Positions 1 to 8,695 of a DNA stretch of 64,000 bases are shown piece by piece. Made by a program: the position numbers and the translations under genes. The DNA lies in NCBI GenBank assembly GCA_022843045.1, contig JALHOJ010000005.1, positions 1 to 64,000 of the forward strand, given 5' to 3'. The notes beneath the pieces were generated by a model. That model was given only the letters and a program-made list of their open reading frames with translations. It had not been told where the DNA came from and searched no databases. Source of the DNA: Phycisphaerales bacterium. Lineage in GTDB: Bacteria > Planctomycetota > Phycisphaerae > Phycisphaerales > UBA1924. Position 1 is the first letter of the stretch. The number at the start of each line of letters is the position of its first letter.

Positions 1-22
1 CCCCAACCGGGGGGGTTTTTCT
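1..22 (+). terminator. Terminator-like hairpin at left edge
   Basis: A short C4/G4 stem with an AACC loop is followed by further G residues and a T5 run. It looks like the 3' part of an intrinsic terminator for a plus-strand gene lying to the left, cut by the window edge, so the full stem cannot be judged. Confidence 0.35.
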
Positions 23-122
23 TTACCCCAATGGCCACCGGCCCCCCCGCCCACGGGGGGCTCGACCTGTTCCCGCCCCCTTCGCGCCCCAAACTCCCAG
101 CCACCACCCCCACGTCCGCAAA

Positions 123-145
123 CCCCACCCCACCCCCAAACTCCC
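123..145 (-). other. G-quadruplex-type motif (minus strand)
   Basis: Four C-runs of four or five on the plus strand, separated by 1, 1 and 4 nt, give a canonical G4 motif on the minus strand. It lies about 100 bp before the GTG start of the first gene, on that gene's template strand. Confidence 0.4.
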
Positions 146-247
146 CACCAAAATCTCCCACTTTTCCTCGCCATTCCCCAAACCCACGCCACACTTCCCA
201 GTACACCTGATGGAGGAGCAGAGAGCGCAAGGCATGGAGACTGTGCC

Positions 248-1372
248 GTGCCCACCACCCATCTGAACTGGCTCGCCCCCACCGCCGCAACGCTGCTCAC
301 AGCGTCCGCCCTCGCCCAAGTTGACCCCGCCTCCGGCATCGACTTCGTGACCGTCGGTGCCGTCGGCAACGCCGCATACCCCGGCGACGGCACGCCCAAC
401 AACCGCGCCCAAGGTCGCGGCGGAGTCAACTACGAGTATCGCATCGGGCGCTACGAAGTCACCACCGCCCAATGGGTCGAGTTCTTCAACGCGGCCTATG
501 ACCGTCCCGCCAGCGACCGCATCCCGCACCTGCTTCCGCCGGAGTTCTGGGGCGCGGTGCCGACCACGCCCAACACGCAAGGTGGTCTGCGTTGGCGCGT
601 TCCGGCGGGCAACGAGATGCGCCCTACGGGCGACATCAGTTGGCGGATGGCCGCGATCTACTGCAACTGGTTGCACAACGACAAGGCGACGACGCGCGAA
701 GCATTCCTGAGCGGCGCGTACGACGTGAGTACGTTCGGCTACACCGGCAGCGTCTTCACCGACCAGCTCACCAAGAGCCCCGGTGCGAAGTACTGGATTC
801 CGACATGGGATGAGTGGCTCAAGGCGGCCCACTACGACCCCAACAAGGCCAACCCCGATGGCAGCGTGGGTGGCTGGTGGCGGTACTCAACCACGAGCGA
901 CACGGTGCCAATCTATGGTCCACCGGGCGTGCAGATAAATGGGACGCCCACGATGGCCAACGCAGGCTGGGATGGGCTGGACTTCCCAGGGTTCAATCCC
1001 TTCGCAGTGCCTCTGGGTGCGTACTCGAACGTAACCAGCCCGTGGGGTTTGTTTGATACGGCTGGAGGGACGCGGGAGTGGACCGAGTTGGTAAACCTAG
1101 TCGCAGGACAATTCCCGATTGGAAGAGGCTTTGAAGGGTCAGCATGGGTGTCTTCTACAGGTACGTTGGATCAGATTGGCTCTGTAGGTGGCGATTTTCC
1201 CAGCCTTTCAACATTTGATCTTGGCTTTCGAATCGCCACATCGATTCCATCACCTTCAGTTGTCGCAACTCTGATGGGCGCGTTGCCCTTCGCGCTGCGA
1301 CGTCGTCGTCTCGATGGAGGATCCCACGAGAAGGCAGTGTCGTTCCCCGTTCGTACTGATGGCCGCGTGTAG
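248..1372 (+). CDS. Secreted SUMF1/FGE-sulfatase-fold protein with PEP-CTERM-like tail
   Basis: The 374-residue protein starts at GTG, preceded by ATGGAGA about 4 nt upstream. A short hydrophobic signal (to ALAQ, about residue 24) leads into a formylglycine-generating-enzyme-like fold: YRIGRYEVTTAQW near 67, the AAIYCNWL region, a GLFDTAGGTREWTE segment and a final LGFRIA. These are the classic landmarks of the SUMF1 family, whose members are often not true FGEs; I do not see the paired catalytic cysteines, so enzymatic activity is doubtful. Near the C-terminus PSPS, a hydrophobic stretch and RRRR resemble a PEP-CTERM sorting signal, but about 20 further residues follow. Likely exported and surface-sorted; the role is unknown. 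No operon partner. Confidence 0.8.
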   Translation: MPTTHLNWLAPTAATLLTASALAQVDPASGIDFVTVGAVGNAAYPGDGTPNNRAQGRGGVNYEYRIGRYEVTTAQWVEFFNAAYDRPASDRIPHLLPPEFWGAVPTTPNTQGGLRWRVPAGNEMRPTGDISWRMAAIYCNWLHNDKATTREAFLSGAYDVSTFGYTGSVFTDQLTKSPGAKYWIPTWDEWLKAAHYDPNKANPDGSVGGWWRYSTTSDTVPIYGPPGVQINGTPTMANAGWDGLDFPGFNPFAVPLGAYSNVTSPWGLFDTAGGTREWTELVNLVAGQFPIGRGFEGSAWVSSTGTLDQIGSVGGDFPSLSTFDLGFRIATSIPSPSVVATLMGALPFALRRRRLDGGSHEKAVSFPVRTDGRV

Positions 1373-1405
1373 CGCAGTAGCGCACGCCAATGGGCAGAGG
1401 CCGGC

Positions 1406-1528
1406 GGCCTCAACCGTGCCATCAATCCCAAAGAGATTGACGCGAACGTGTTGACGCCAACGACACGGCCAGACGCTCGCATCAATCTGGCCTCAAGCCA
1501 GGCCACATTGATGGCACACGTTGACGCC
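1406..1528. repeat. Long imperfect inverted repeat between convergent genes
   Basis: Left arm 1406-1447 and right arm 1474-1528 are imperfectly complementary. Shared blocks are GGCNTCAAC, TGCCATCAAT and AGATTGANGCGA, with extra bases in the right arm. It fills the gap between the FGE-like gene and the terminator of the cyclophilin gene. It has the same architecture as the elements near 19.0, 24.1, 25.1, 33.9, 38.9 and 49.3 kb but a different arm sequence. A role in bidirectional termination is inferred. Confidence 0.55.
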
Positions 1529-1540
1529 ATCCAGCCAAGA

Positions 1541-1570
1541 AAAAACGCCGCGCTCCCAGGCGCGGCGTTT
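1541..1570 (-). terminator. Intrinsic terminator of the cyclophilin gene
   Basis: A ten-base perfect stem (AAACGCCGCG, 1543-1552, with 1561-1570) closes an 8-nt loop. Read on the minus strand it runs into a T-rich tract, TTTTTTCTT. It lies 23 bp past the stop codon of the minus-strand gene. Confidence 0.9.
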
Positions 1571-1592
1571 CTCATTGCAAGGCTCGAGCGGC

Positions 1593-2474
1593 TTACTTCT
1601 TCTCTTCCGTCTTCCCACCCTCAGGCTTCGCGGGCGCCGACTCAGGCTTGGCCTCGGGCTTCCCGCCCTCCAGCACCTTCTTCGCCTCGTCCGCCGTCAG
1701 GCGCTTGGCAAGCTTGATCTCAACCGTCTCCACCGGCACATCAGGCATGCGGGTCTTCGCATTCACGCCCGTCTGCACTTCCTTGATCGCGTCAACCACA
1801 TCCATGCCCGCGACAACCTTGCCAAACACCGCATACGCCGCGCCGTCGCGCGCGCGATCGAGCATGGCGTTGTCCACGACATTGATGTAGAACTGGCTGG
1901 TCGCGGAATCGGGCGCGCTCGTGCGGGCCATCGCGATCGTGCCGCGATTGTTCTTGAGGCCGTTCTGCCACTCGTTCTTGATCGGGGCTTCGGTGGCCTT
2001 CTGCACCATGTCACGGTTGAAGCCGCCGCCCTGGATCATGAAGTTGTTGATGACGCGATGGAACACAGTCCCGTTGTAGTGCCCCTTCTCGACGTACTTC
2101 AGGAAGTTCGCCGTCGACAGCGGAGCCTTGGTCGCGTTGAGCTCCAGCGTGATGTTCCCCTTGCTGGTTTCGAGGACCACATACTCAAACGCGATCTTCT
2201 CTTCGGCCTTGGGCGCGTCCGCGGGCTTCGCGGCAGGGGCCGCAGGAGTCGCGGGCTGTGCCGCAGGCGCGGCAGGCTGTGCAGGAGTCGCCGCCGGAGT
2301 CGCGGGCTTGCCTTCCTGCTCCATCGTCACGACGGCCCGCCACGCGGTGCGACCTGCACCCGCGTCCCACGTTTCGTACGCAACGGAGTACTGGGGCTCG
2401 GGATTCTGGAAGGGCTGCGCATGCGCGGCGTTCAGACCCACGCTCGCCACCAACATTGCAATCATCATCTTCAT
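1593..2474 (-). CDS. Periplasmic cyclophilin-type peptidyl-prolyl isomerase
   Basis: The 293-residue protein catalyses cis-trans isomerisation of X-Pro bonds in exported proteins. It has an N-terminal signal peptide ending about AHAQ (residue 20), then a Pro/Ala-rich linker (about 50-95), then a cyclophilin domain (about 98-250). Family landmarks are [10 protein letters not shown], the FMIQGGG loop, a TIAMAR segment and SQFYINV; the catalytic Arg sits in FHRVI. A Lys/Pro/Glu-rich tail follows. The start is preceded by TTGGAGCACACACG, a usable ribosome site. It is a single gene with its own terminator. Domain identity is firm; the substrates are unknown. Confidence 0.93.
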   Translation of the reverse strand: MKMMIAMLVASVGLNAAHAQPFQNPEPQYSVAYETWDAGAGRTAWRAVVTMEQEGKPATPAATPAQPAAPAAQPATPAAPAAKPADAPKAEEKIAFEYVVLETSKGNITLELNATKAPLSTANFLKYVEKGHYNGTVFHRVINNFMIQGGGFNRDMVQKATEAPIKNEWQNGLKNNRGTIAMARTSAPDSATSQFYINVVDNAMLDRARDGAAYAVFGKVVAGMDVVDAIKEVQTGVNAKTRMPDVPVETVEIKLAKRLTADEAKKVLEGGKPEAKPESAPAKPEGGKTEEKK

Positions 2475-2605
2475 CGTGTGTGCTCCAAAGGCCTAGCCGA
2501 CTTGGCCCGGGCCAAACTCCAGACGCAAAAGTACCCCCGCACTACCCACCCGTCCTCACCCAGGGTTAGACACCCCACTCGGCTCCTGGCTCCCCGTTCC
2601 CGGTT

Positions 2606-2628
2606 CCCCTCTCCCCCCTCCCCCTCCC
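2606..2628 (-). other. G-quadruplex-type motif
   Basis: Four C-runs of 3 to 6 within 23 nt give a G4 motif on the minus strand. It sits just beyond the tRNA-Ala terminator and upstream of the cyclophilin gene, so a read-through minus-strand transcript would carry the G-rich strand. The function is unknown. Confidence 0.4.
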
Positions 2629-2631
2629 AAC

Positions 2632-2665
2632 AAAAAACCCCGCAGCCAATCGGCCGCGGGGGTTT
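2632..2665 (-). terminator. Intrinsic terminator of tRNA-Ala
   Basis: AACCCCGC near 2636-2643 pairs with GCGGGG(G)TT near 2655-2663 around a short spacer. On the minus strand the hairpin is followed by a TTTTTT run. It lies just past the 3' end of the tRNA. Confidence 0.8.
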
Positions 2666-2671
2666 GAGACG

Positions 2672-2746
2672 TGGAGGCAAGGGGACTCGAACCCCTGACC
2701 TCATCCATGCCATGGATGCGCTCTACCAAAACTGAGCTATGCCCCC
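2672..2746 (-). tRNA. tRNA-Ala (anticodon GGC)
   Basis: The 75-nt cloverleaf has acceptor GGGGGCA/TGCCTCC, a D-arm GCTC...GAGC, an anticodon stem CATCC/GGATG around loop ATGGCAT (anticodon GGC, reading GCC/GCU), and a T-arm AGGGG/CCCCT with TTCGAGT. The acceptor stem carries the G3:U70 wobble pair, the alanine identity element recognised by AlaRS. The terminal CCA is not encoded, so it must be added by a nucleotidyltransferase. A terminator follows directly, so it is probably transcribed alone. Confidence 0.97.
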
Positions 2747-3062
2747 ATGGAAAGTCCGTTGGGGTCCACGTTGTACCGGCAGTGCTCGCAGGGCGATTCG
2801 TGCCGGGCCCAGAGTATAGGTCGGACCCCAGGCTGCGTTCAAATCGGCGGATTCAACCCACGAATCCAAACAAAGCCCGATACTTTGCGAGAAAGCGAGA
2901 GATTCGAGCGTGCCCACCCCGTCCGCAAACCGACCTGATTGACACCAGCGGTATACTGAAATCGCTGGCGCGCGGGCGAAGCCGCCCCCGTGCAGCTCGA
3001 GTGGGCGTTTGCGCAAGCGGTGTGATCCGGTGCCAACCTTCGGGTCATCCTCATCAGGGTCG

Positions 3063-3680
3063 GTGGGTGTAGCTGTCACTACGCGCACGACGACCCAGTT
3101 GCTCGACGCCCTCCGCGACCAATCCAACCAGCCAGTCTGGAGCCAGACCTGGGCCGCAATCGATGCCCGGTATCGCCCGGTGATCGCCGCGTTGGCCCGC
3201 CGACTCGGCGCGACGGACGCCGACGCCGACGAAGTCGCCCAGCAAACGCTCAGCGAGTTCGTCAAGGGCTACGCCCAGGATCATTACGACCGCAAGAAGG
3301 GCCGCCTCTCAAGTTGGATCTTGGGGATCGCCCACCACACCACCCTGCGGATGCTCAAGGTCGCGCAGCGAGTGAAGCCCGCCAGCCATACGCACCTGGC
3401 CGAAGTCGCCGACGAATCCGCCCTGCGCTCGATCTGGACCGACGAGCGCGACCGCGCGATCCTCGCGCAGGCGATGGCCGAGCTGCGCAGTTCCTCGGGC
3501 GTGGACGAGCGCACCATCAACGCCTTCGAACTGGTCGCGCTCCGAGGCGTCCCCGCGACCGAAGTCGCCAACCAGTGCCAGATGACCGTCGATCAGGTCT
3601 ACGTCGCCAAGAGCCGCGTGACCAAGAAGCTCCGCGAACTGGTTGAAACCCTCACCAAAGCCTTCGAGGAGGACGAGTGA
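3063..3680 (+). CDS. ECF-type RNA polymerase sigma factor
   Basis: About 205 residues from the GTG at 3063; GTG 3030 or TTG 3009 would add residues that do not resemble the family. Region 2 is seen as WAAIDARYRPVIAALARRLG...ADADEVAQQTLSEFVK and the KGRLSSWILGIAHH stretch. Region 4 is the helix-turn-helix LRGVPATEVANQCQMTVDQVYVAKSRVTKKL. It would direct RNA polymerase to a dedicated set of promoters. It overlaps the kinase gene by 4 nt (GTGA), so the two are translationally coupled, and the kinase is the likely signal input. ECF factors paired with Ser/Thr kinases are a known planctomycete theme. Confidence 0.9.
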   Translation: MGVAVTTRTTTQLLDALRDQSNQPVWSQTWAAIDARYRPVIAALARRLGATDADADEVAQQTLSEFVKGYAQDHYDRKKGRLSSWILGIAHHTTLRMLKVAQRVKPASHTHLAEVADESALRSIWTDERDRAILAQAMAELRSSSGVDERTINAFELVALRGVPATEVANQCQMTVDQVYVAKSRVTKKLRELVETLTKAFEEDE

Positions 3681-6600
3681 GCCCGCAAGGCGCTTCCCCA
3701 TCGCCCCACGACACCGACACGGGCGATGCGTCGCCCTCGCCGGCGCCTGCGTCCGATGGCCGTGCCGGCGCGCAACCAGACCGCCCTCGTTCCGCCCCGA
3801 TTCCCTGCCCGCCCACCGAAGAAATCGAGCGTCTCGCCCTCGATGGCCTGGCCAGCCTCGAAGTCAGTTCCCACGTCGCCGGCTGCTCCTCCTGCACCAC
3901 ACGCCTGGAGCGGGCCCGCGACGATGCCATGTTCCTCTCGCGCGTCCGCCGCCTCGCCGATGAAGGCGCAGGCCCCGCCGGCTCGCCCCGCATCCCCGGC
4001 TATCGCGCCATGACCGTGCTCAGCAGCGGCTCGCAGGGCGTCGTGTACAAGGCCATCCAGGAAAGCACCCAGCGCACTGTCGCGATCAAAACCCTGCTCA
4101 GCGGCCGCGGCGCAAGCATGAAACAACGCCTCCGCGCCGAGCGAGAGGCCGAAATCGTCGCCAGCCTGCGCCATCCCAACATCGTCACGGTCTTCGAATC
4201 CCGCACGCTCTGGGACGGCCAGATCGCCGTCGTGATGGAGTTTGTCGATGGCGTCCCGCTGGACGAATGGCAACCCTCGGGCGTCACCCGCCCCGAAAAG
4301 CTGCGCGAGTTTCTCAAGGTCTTCGCCCAGGTCTGCCACGCCGTGCACCACGCCCACCTCAACGGCGTGATCCACCGCGACCTCAAGCCCGACAACATCC
4401 TCGTGACCAAGGACGCTCGCCCCGTGGTGCTGGACTTTGGCATCGCCAAGGCTGGCACGGTCGCGAGCCTGGCCCGAGGCGACGACGCAAGCCCCCGCAG
4501 CGGCTCGGGCCGCAGACACGCGACCATGACCGGCGACTTCGCCGGCACACCCGCGTATGCCTCGCCCGAACAAGTCTCCGGCAAGTCCGGCCAAGTCGAC
4601 GCGTTGACCGACGTCTATTCGCTGGGCGTGATGCTCTATCGCCTGCTGACCGGCTGCTTCCCCTACGAACTCGAAGGCTCGATCTTCGAAATGGCCCGCG
4701 TGATCAGCGAGCAGTCGCCCGTGCGACCCACCACGCGCGATCCGTCCATTCCCGCCGAAGTCGAGTCCATCATCCTGCATGCGATGCAGAAGGACAAGAA
4801 CCTGCGGTACCAGTCCGCCGGCGCAATGGCCCGCGACCTCGAGCGCTACCTCTCAGGCGAACCCGTCGAAGCCATGAGCACCGCAGGGTGGTACCTGGTC
4901 CGCAAGGCCCTGCACGCCAACAAAAAGCCGCTCGCCTGGGGCGCAATCGCGTTCGCGATCCTGCTCGGTGCGGGCGTCGCGGTGGCCCTGAGCGCATCCC
5001 GCGCCAGCGAGGCCGCCCGCCGCGAAGCCACCGAGCGCGCCCGAGCCCTCGAAGAAAGCTCGCGAGCCCGCGCCATCACCGAACTGCTCCGCGAAACCAT
5101 GCCCGCGCCCCGCCCGGGCGGGCCCGTGCTCGCGTCGGTCGCGGGGAGCGGTCTCGGGCGCTTGTTCTTCCGCCTCGAAACCGGCGAATTCGCCGACGAC
5201 CCGGTCATGGATCAGTCCCTCCGTCGCCTCTGGGGACAGGTCTACACGGGCTTTGGCGTGGGCCGCCCAACCGGACTGGTCGCATACTCAGAAGTCTCGC
5301 TGCGATCAGGCCTCGAGCGCCTCCGCGCCCAGCACCCAGACGGCAACCTCGAAATCGCCGAAACTCTGCACAACCTCGCCACCGTTGTGCTGCTCCGCAA
5401 GCGTGCGAGCGAAGCCGAGCCGATCGCATTGCAAGCCCTCGCCCTCCGCGAACGCCTGCTCTCAACCACCGACCCCGCGACCGCCGAGACCCGCGCCCTG
5501 CTGGCCCGAATCGCACTGACCATGGGCCGCACCAAAGAGGCCGAGTCTGAGGCCAGGCGCGTGCTCGAAATCACCGGAGCGGTCTCCGCGGGCGATTCAG
5601 ACCTGGTCTGCGCAGGCATGGAGTCGCTGCTCGCGCGCCTCGCGATGGACGCCGGCGACGTCGACAAGGCCGAGCCGCTGGTGCGCAGCGCCCTCAAGCG
5701 CCGCATCCATCGCCTGCCCGCCGACGACGCCGAACTGCTCGATTCGCTCACCGACCTCGCGCACTTCGTCGAGCAACGCCCCCAGAGCCAGCTCGCCTCG
5801 CTCGTCGCCCCCGCGTGGGCAAACGCGCAGGAGCACGGCACACCCCTCGCCCAACGCATCCGCGCCGACATCCCGGTGCTGGGCGGCTCGGACAACGGCA
5901 CCCCTTATCGCGTCATCAACACCGGACGCACCCTCGCGCTGGGGCGCATCGCCGCGCTCCAGAAGACCTTCCTTGGCAACGACGACATCACGCTGGTGCG
6001 CACGCTCATGGCCCAGATGATCGCCGCCGGCGCAGAGCGCGAGCTCCAAGTCCGCGTCGACGCCGCGCTCGAAGCAGCCCGCATCCTCGAAGTGCACAAG
6101 GGTCCCGATGATCCGTCGATCGTGGTGTGCCTCGAAGAAGCCTCGCTCAGTTCGTACTGGCTCGACGACTTCGCCCGCGCGGCGGAACTGCAGCAGCGGG
6201 CGTGCGCCATTCGCGATCGCGTGCCGGCCCACGCGCGCGACGCGATGATGTACGCCAACAGCAGGCGATTCCTCGCCTTCTTCCTCGCCGGATCAGGGCG
6301 GTTTGCCGAGGCCGACGCCGTCTACGACGAAGCAATCAAGTCCCTGATCGCCTCCGCGGGCGAAGATCATCACGTCGTGGGCCTCTGCCAGGCCATGCAC
6401 GCCTGGACGCTCATGAACCTGGGCCAGACCGACCGCGCCGACGCCCTCTCCAAGCGCGCCATGGACATCCTCGCCACCAACCCCGCCTTCTCCATCGATC
6501 AGCGCCAGCACATCCTCGCGTATCGCGCCCGCATCCTGCTGCGCCTGGGTCGCCCGGCGGACGCCGCGCCGCTCTTCATCCAGGCGTGGGACCCGACCTA

Positions 6601-6760
6601 TAAGTTCCACGCGCCCAAGGTCGCCATGCGCCGAGACTTCATCCTCGACGCCGCCCGCGCCCACGAACTGATTCGGGATACTGAACAGGGCAAGTGGTGG
6701 ATGTCGCAGCTCGACACCGATCCTGGGCTAGAACCGGTTTCGGAGAACAAGAGCAACTGA
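3677..6760 (+). CDS. Membrane Ser/Thr protein kinase with N-terminal zinc-finger motif and C-terminal TPR region
   Basis: The 1027-residue protein starts at the GTG overlapping the sigma-factor stop. Residues 66-73 form an H-x3-C-x2-C motif like that of zinc-binding anti-sigma factors. The kinase domain (about 108-392) has the glycine loop SSGSQGVVYKA, the VAIK lysine (138), HRDLKPDN (233-240), DFG (253-255) and TPAYASPEQ. A transmembrane helix lies at about 419-439. The remaining 590 residues are helical TPR-like repeats (for example TLHNLATVVLLRKRASEAEP). The predicted topology is kinase inside and TPR sensor outside. It most probably senses a signal and controls the upstream sigma factor by binding through the zinc finger, by phosphorylation, or both. 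All catalytic residues are present. Confidence 0.93.
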   Translation: MSPQGASPSPHDTDTGDASPSPAPASDGRAGAQPDRPRSAPIPCPPTEEIERLALDGLASLEVSSHVAGCSSCTTRLERARDDAMFLSRVRRLADEGAGPAGSPRIPGYRAMTVLSSGSQGVVYKAIQESTQRTVAIKTLLSGRGASMKQRLRAEREAEIVASLRHPNIVTVFESRTLWDGQIAVVMEFVDGVPLDEWQPSGVTRPEKLREFLKVFAQVCHAVHHAHLNGVIHRDLKPDNILVTKDARPVVLDFGIAKAGTVASLARGDDASPRSGSGRRHATMTGDFAGTPAYASPEQVSGKSGQVDALTDVYSLGVMLYRLLTGCFPYELEGSIFEMARVISEQSPVRPTTRDPSIPAEVESIILHAMQKDKNLRYQSAGAMARDLERYLSGEPVEAMSTAGWYLVRKALHANKKPLAWGAIAFAILLGAGVAVALSASRASEAARREATERARALEESSRARAITELLRETMPAPRPGGPVLASVAGSGLGRLFFRLETGEFADDPVMDQSLRRLWGQVYTGFGVGRPTGLVAYSEVSLRSGLERLRAQHPDGNLEIAETLHNLATVVLLRKRASEAEPIALQALALRERLLSTTDPATAETRALLARIALTMGRTKEAESEARRVLEITGAVSAGDSDLVCAGMESLLARLAMDAGDVDKAEPLVRSALKRRIHRLPADDAELLDSLTDLAHFVEQRPQSQLASLVAPAWANAQEHGTPLAQRIRADIPVLGGSDNGTPYRVINTGRTLALGRIAALQKTFLGNDDITLVRTLMAQMIAAGAERELQVRVDAALEAARILEVHKGPDDPSIVVCLEEASLSSYWLDDFARAAELQQRACAIRDRVPAHARDAMMYANSRRFLAFFLAGSGRFAEADAVYDEAIKSLIASAGEDHHVVGLCQAMHAWTLMNLGQTDRADALSKRAMDILATNPAFSIDQRQHILAYRARILLRLGRPADAAPLFIQAWDPTYKFHAPKVAMRRDFILDAARAHELIRDTEQGKWWMSQLDTDPGLEPVSENKSN

Positions 6761-6781
6761 CCCCCCAGCGCGCCCACACCC

Positions 6782-6800
6782 CCGACGCCTAAGGCGTCGG
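6782..6800. repeat. Short perfect hairpin over a stop codon
   Basis: An eight-base perfect stem (CCGACGCC with GGCGTCGG) closes a TAA loop. It contains the stop codon of the DUF4230-like minus gene and sits 22 bp past the kinase stop. It belongs to a set of similar GC-rich gene-end hairpins in this window. Confidence 0.5.
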
Positions 6801-7490
6801 CCCTGCCTCATCCTCAAACAACACCTCAACCTCAAGCCGGTCCGCCTCATCCGGATCGCCCGCCACGATCATCCGAATCAGCCGCGCCACCTGCTCGCGC
6901 GTGTCGTTCTCCACCTTCAGCCGATGCACCGGCAGCAGTTCCAACGCCCGCGCCTCCGCCGGCACTTCAAGCCGCGCCTTGTCCAATTCATCCTCCCCCG
7001 ACCACCACACGATCCGCCGCCAGTTCTTCTCCACGTCGCTCGTCTCGCCCTCCGCGAAGATCTCGACCGCCAATCGCGTGGGCCTGGGAATCCGCACCTT
7101 GATCGTCGCCCGATCCGCCGCCCGCGACACCTCAATCCCGCTCCCCCGCATCTTCGACAGATCCGTCGCGTAACTCGCGACCACCGGCACCTGCACCTTC
7201 GCCTTCCCCTCGCCAAAGAAGAAGCTATCAACCTTCTTCTCAATCCGCACCGCGGTGTTGATCTGCACCGTCACCAATTTCATCGTCCGCACCGCCCGCG
7301 CCACCGCCTCCGGATCAATCGTGTTCCGCTGCGTCATCAGCGCCGCAACCCGCTCCTCCCGCGCCCGATCCCGCGCCACCATCCACCCCAGCCCGACGAT
7401 CATCAGCAGACAGCACACCCCCGCGACCACCATCGATGGGCTGATCCGCGCCTGCCGTGCTGCTCCTGTTTCGTTCGTTTGCTCAGCCAT
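6789..7490 (-). CDS. DUF4230-like membrane-anchored protein
   Basis: 233 residues from the ATG at 7490. One N-terminal membrane segment (SMVVAGVCCLLMIVGLGWMV, about 20-39) is followed by an extracytoplasmic domain. That domain resembles DUF4230: a KLVTVQ strand, a repeated beta pattern, ASYATDLSKM and IKVRIPRPTRL. The function of that family is unknown. The gene is convergent with the kinase gene, and the last codons lie in a perfect hairpin. The family match is from pattern only, so it is moderate. Confidence 0.65.
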   Translation of the reverse strand: MAEQTNETGAARQARISPSMVVAGVCCLLMIVGLGWMVARDRAREERVAALMTQRNTIDPEAVARAVRTMKLVTVQINTAVRIEKKVDSFFFGEGKAKVQVPVVASYATDLSKMRGSGIEVSRAADRATIKVRIPRPTRLAVEIFAEGETSDVEKNWRRIVWWSGEDELDKARLEVPAEARALELLPVHRLKVENDTREQVARLIRMIVAGDPDEADRLEVEVLFEDEAGPTP

Positions 7491-7517
7491 GTTTGCTCGT
7501 TGTATTCCCTGCCGTGG

Positions 7518-7559
7518 CACGGGCATCCTGCCCGTGAGTCTCCGGGCCTTCTAGGCCCG
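7518..7559. repeat. Tandem short hairpins
   Basis: Two adjacent perfect hairpins: CACGGGC/GCCCGTG (7518-7536) and CGGGCC/GGCCCG (7543-7559), joined by AGTCTC. The sequence GTGGCACGG before the first also precedes the hairpin at 15318, and GCCCGTG-(G)AGTCTC recurs at 27317-27329 in the end of flgA. They lie in the divergent gap between the DUF4230-like gene and a small plus-strand gene. Confidence 0.5.
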
Positions 7560-7689
7560 CGCGTTCACACGCCTCGCCCCCTCACTGTCGGCGACTCATA
7601 CGCTCCGCCATGAGCCCCCGTTCCGGGCTTTCTGTTGTTCGCCTCGCCGCCGAGCCGCGTCCACATCCTCCGCGCCTGCCAAGTGCCCC

Positions 7690-8016
7690 ATGAGCGACGC
7701 CGACTTCCAACCCGCCCCCGACCCCGCCGACGCCCCAATCTCCGTCGTCCGCCTCCGCGCCCTCTCCGGCCGCCCGCTCGCAGACGCCAAACTCTGCGCC
7801 ATGGTCGTCTCCAGCGCCCAGGCCCTCGCCGAGCGCAACGCCCTCCCCATCGCCCGCATCGAAACCGCCCCCGACGCCATCACCCTCTGGATCGCCGCAG
7901 ACAAGCTCGCCTGCATGGGCTTCCTGATGGAACTCCGCCGCAACACCAACGCCTGGTACGAAAGCAAGTACCAGGTCGGCCCGCTCTGGGGCACGCCGGC
8001 GGGGCCGGAGGACTGA
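7690..8016 (+). CDS. Small hypothetical protein
   Basis: A 108-residue protein with no family I recognise. It reads as a plausible soluble alpha/beta protein: an IARIETAPDAITLWIAADKLACMGFLMELRRN core and an aromatic end (WYESKYQVGPLWG). There is no signal peptide or membrane segment. The ribosome site before the ATG is weak. The start lies just downstream of the tandem hairpins, and the gene is followed 100 bp later by the MgtC-like gene on the same strand. Competing frames here look compositional, so this is the best candidate. Confidence 0.55.
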   Translation: MSDADFQPAPDPADAPISVVRLRALSGRPLADAKLCAMVVSSAQALAERNALPIARIETAPDAITLWIAADKLACMGFLMELRRNTNAWYESKYQVGPLWGTPAGPED

Positions 8017-8118
8017 ACCACCTCAACGTGGAGCACTCCACTTGGAGCTTGGATTCCCAGCGACTTCCTCGCTTTGCGCAATCTTCAAGCACACGCGGCA
8101 ACGTGTACCCTTGCCCCC

Positions 8119-8640
8119 ATGGACCCGCTTTCCATCACAGAGATCGCCCTGCGCCTCGGCACCGCCCTGGGTCTGGGCGCCCTGCTCGGCCTTGAGCGCG
8201 AACGCAAGAATCGGCCCGCCGGGTTCCGCACCATGATCCTCATCAGCCTCGGCTCCGCCGGCTTCATGCTCGCGGGTCAGGAAGCCATCACGCAGTTTGC
8301 GACCGAAAACGGCAACGCCCACAACCTCACCGGCGCAGATATCAGCCGCGTCCTCCAAGGCCTCATGGGCGGCGTCGGCTTCCTCGGCGCAGGCGCCGTC
8401 ATCCAAAACAAACGAGCCGTCCGAGGCCTCACCACCGCCGCGGCGGTCTGGGTCACAGCCTGCGTCGGCGCCGCATGCGGCATGGGCCTGATCAAACTCG
8501 CCGCCGTCCTCGCCGCCTTCGCCCTCTTCACTCTGATCGTGCTGGAACTGGTGGAGAACCGCTACTTCCCGGAGCCGGAGGATCAGAAGGGGAAAGGCGA
8601 AGAGAAGAAGATGGTGGATTCGGAGCGGATTGTGGATTGA
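8119..8640 (+). CDS. MgtC/SapB-family membrane protein
   Basis: 173 residues from ATG 8119. The N-terminal MgtC signature is clear: LGTALGLGALLGLERERKNRPAG then TMILISLGSAGFML, followed by GGVGFLGAGAVIQNKR and VRGLTTAAAVWVTACVG, then a last hydrophobic helix. Four or five transmembrane helices are predicted. MgtC-family proteins are linked to Mg2+ limitation and F-ATPase control in some bacteria, while many members have no known role. The charged C-terminal tail (KGKGEEKK) is cytoplasmic. It lacks the separate C-terminal domain of longer MgtC proteins. Confidence 0.9.
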   Translation: MDPLSITEIALRLGTALGLGALLGLERERKNRPAGFRTMILISLGSAGFMLAGQEAITQFATENGNAHNLTGADISRVLQGLMGGVGFLGAGAVIQNKRAVRGLTTAAAVWVTACVGAACGMGLIKLAAVLAAFALFTLIVLELVENRYFPEPEDQKGKGEEKKMVDSERIVD

Positions 8641-8695
8641 GAGGTTGCGACGCCCGCTCTCCCGCCGCCCGCGGCGACAACCGCCACGCCACGAT

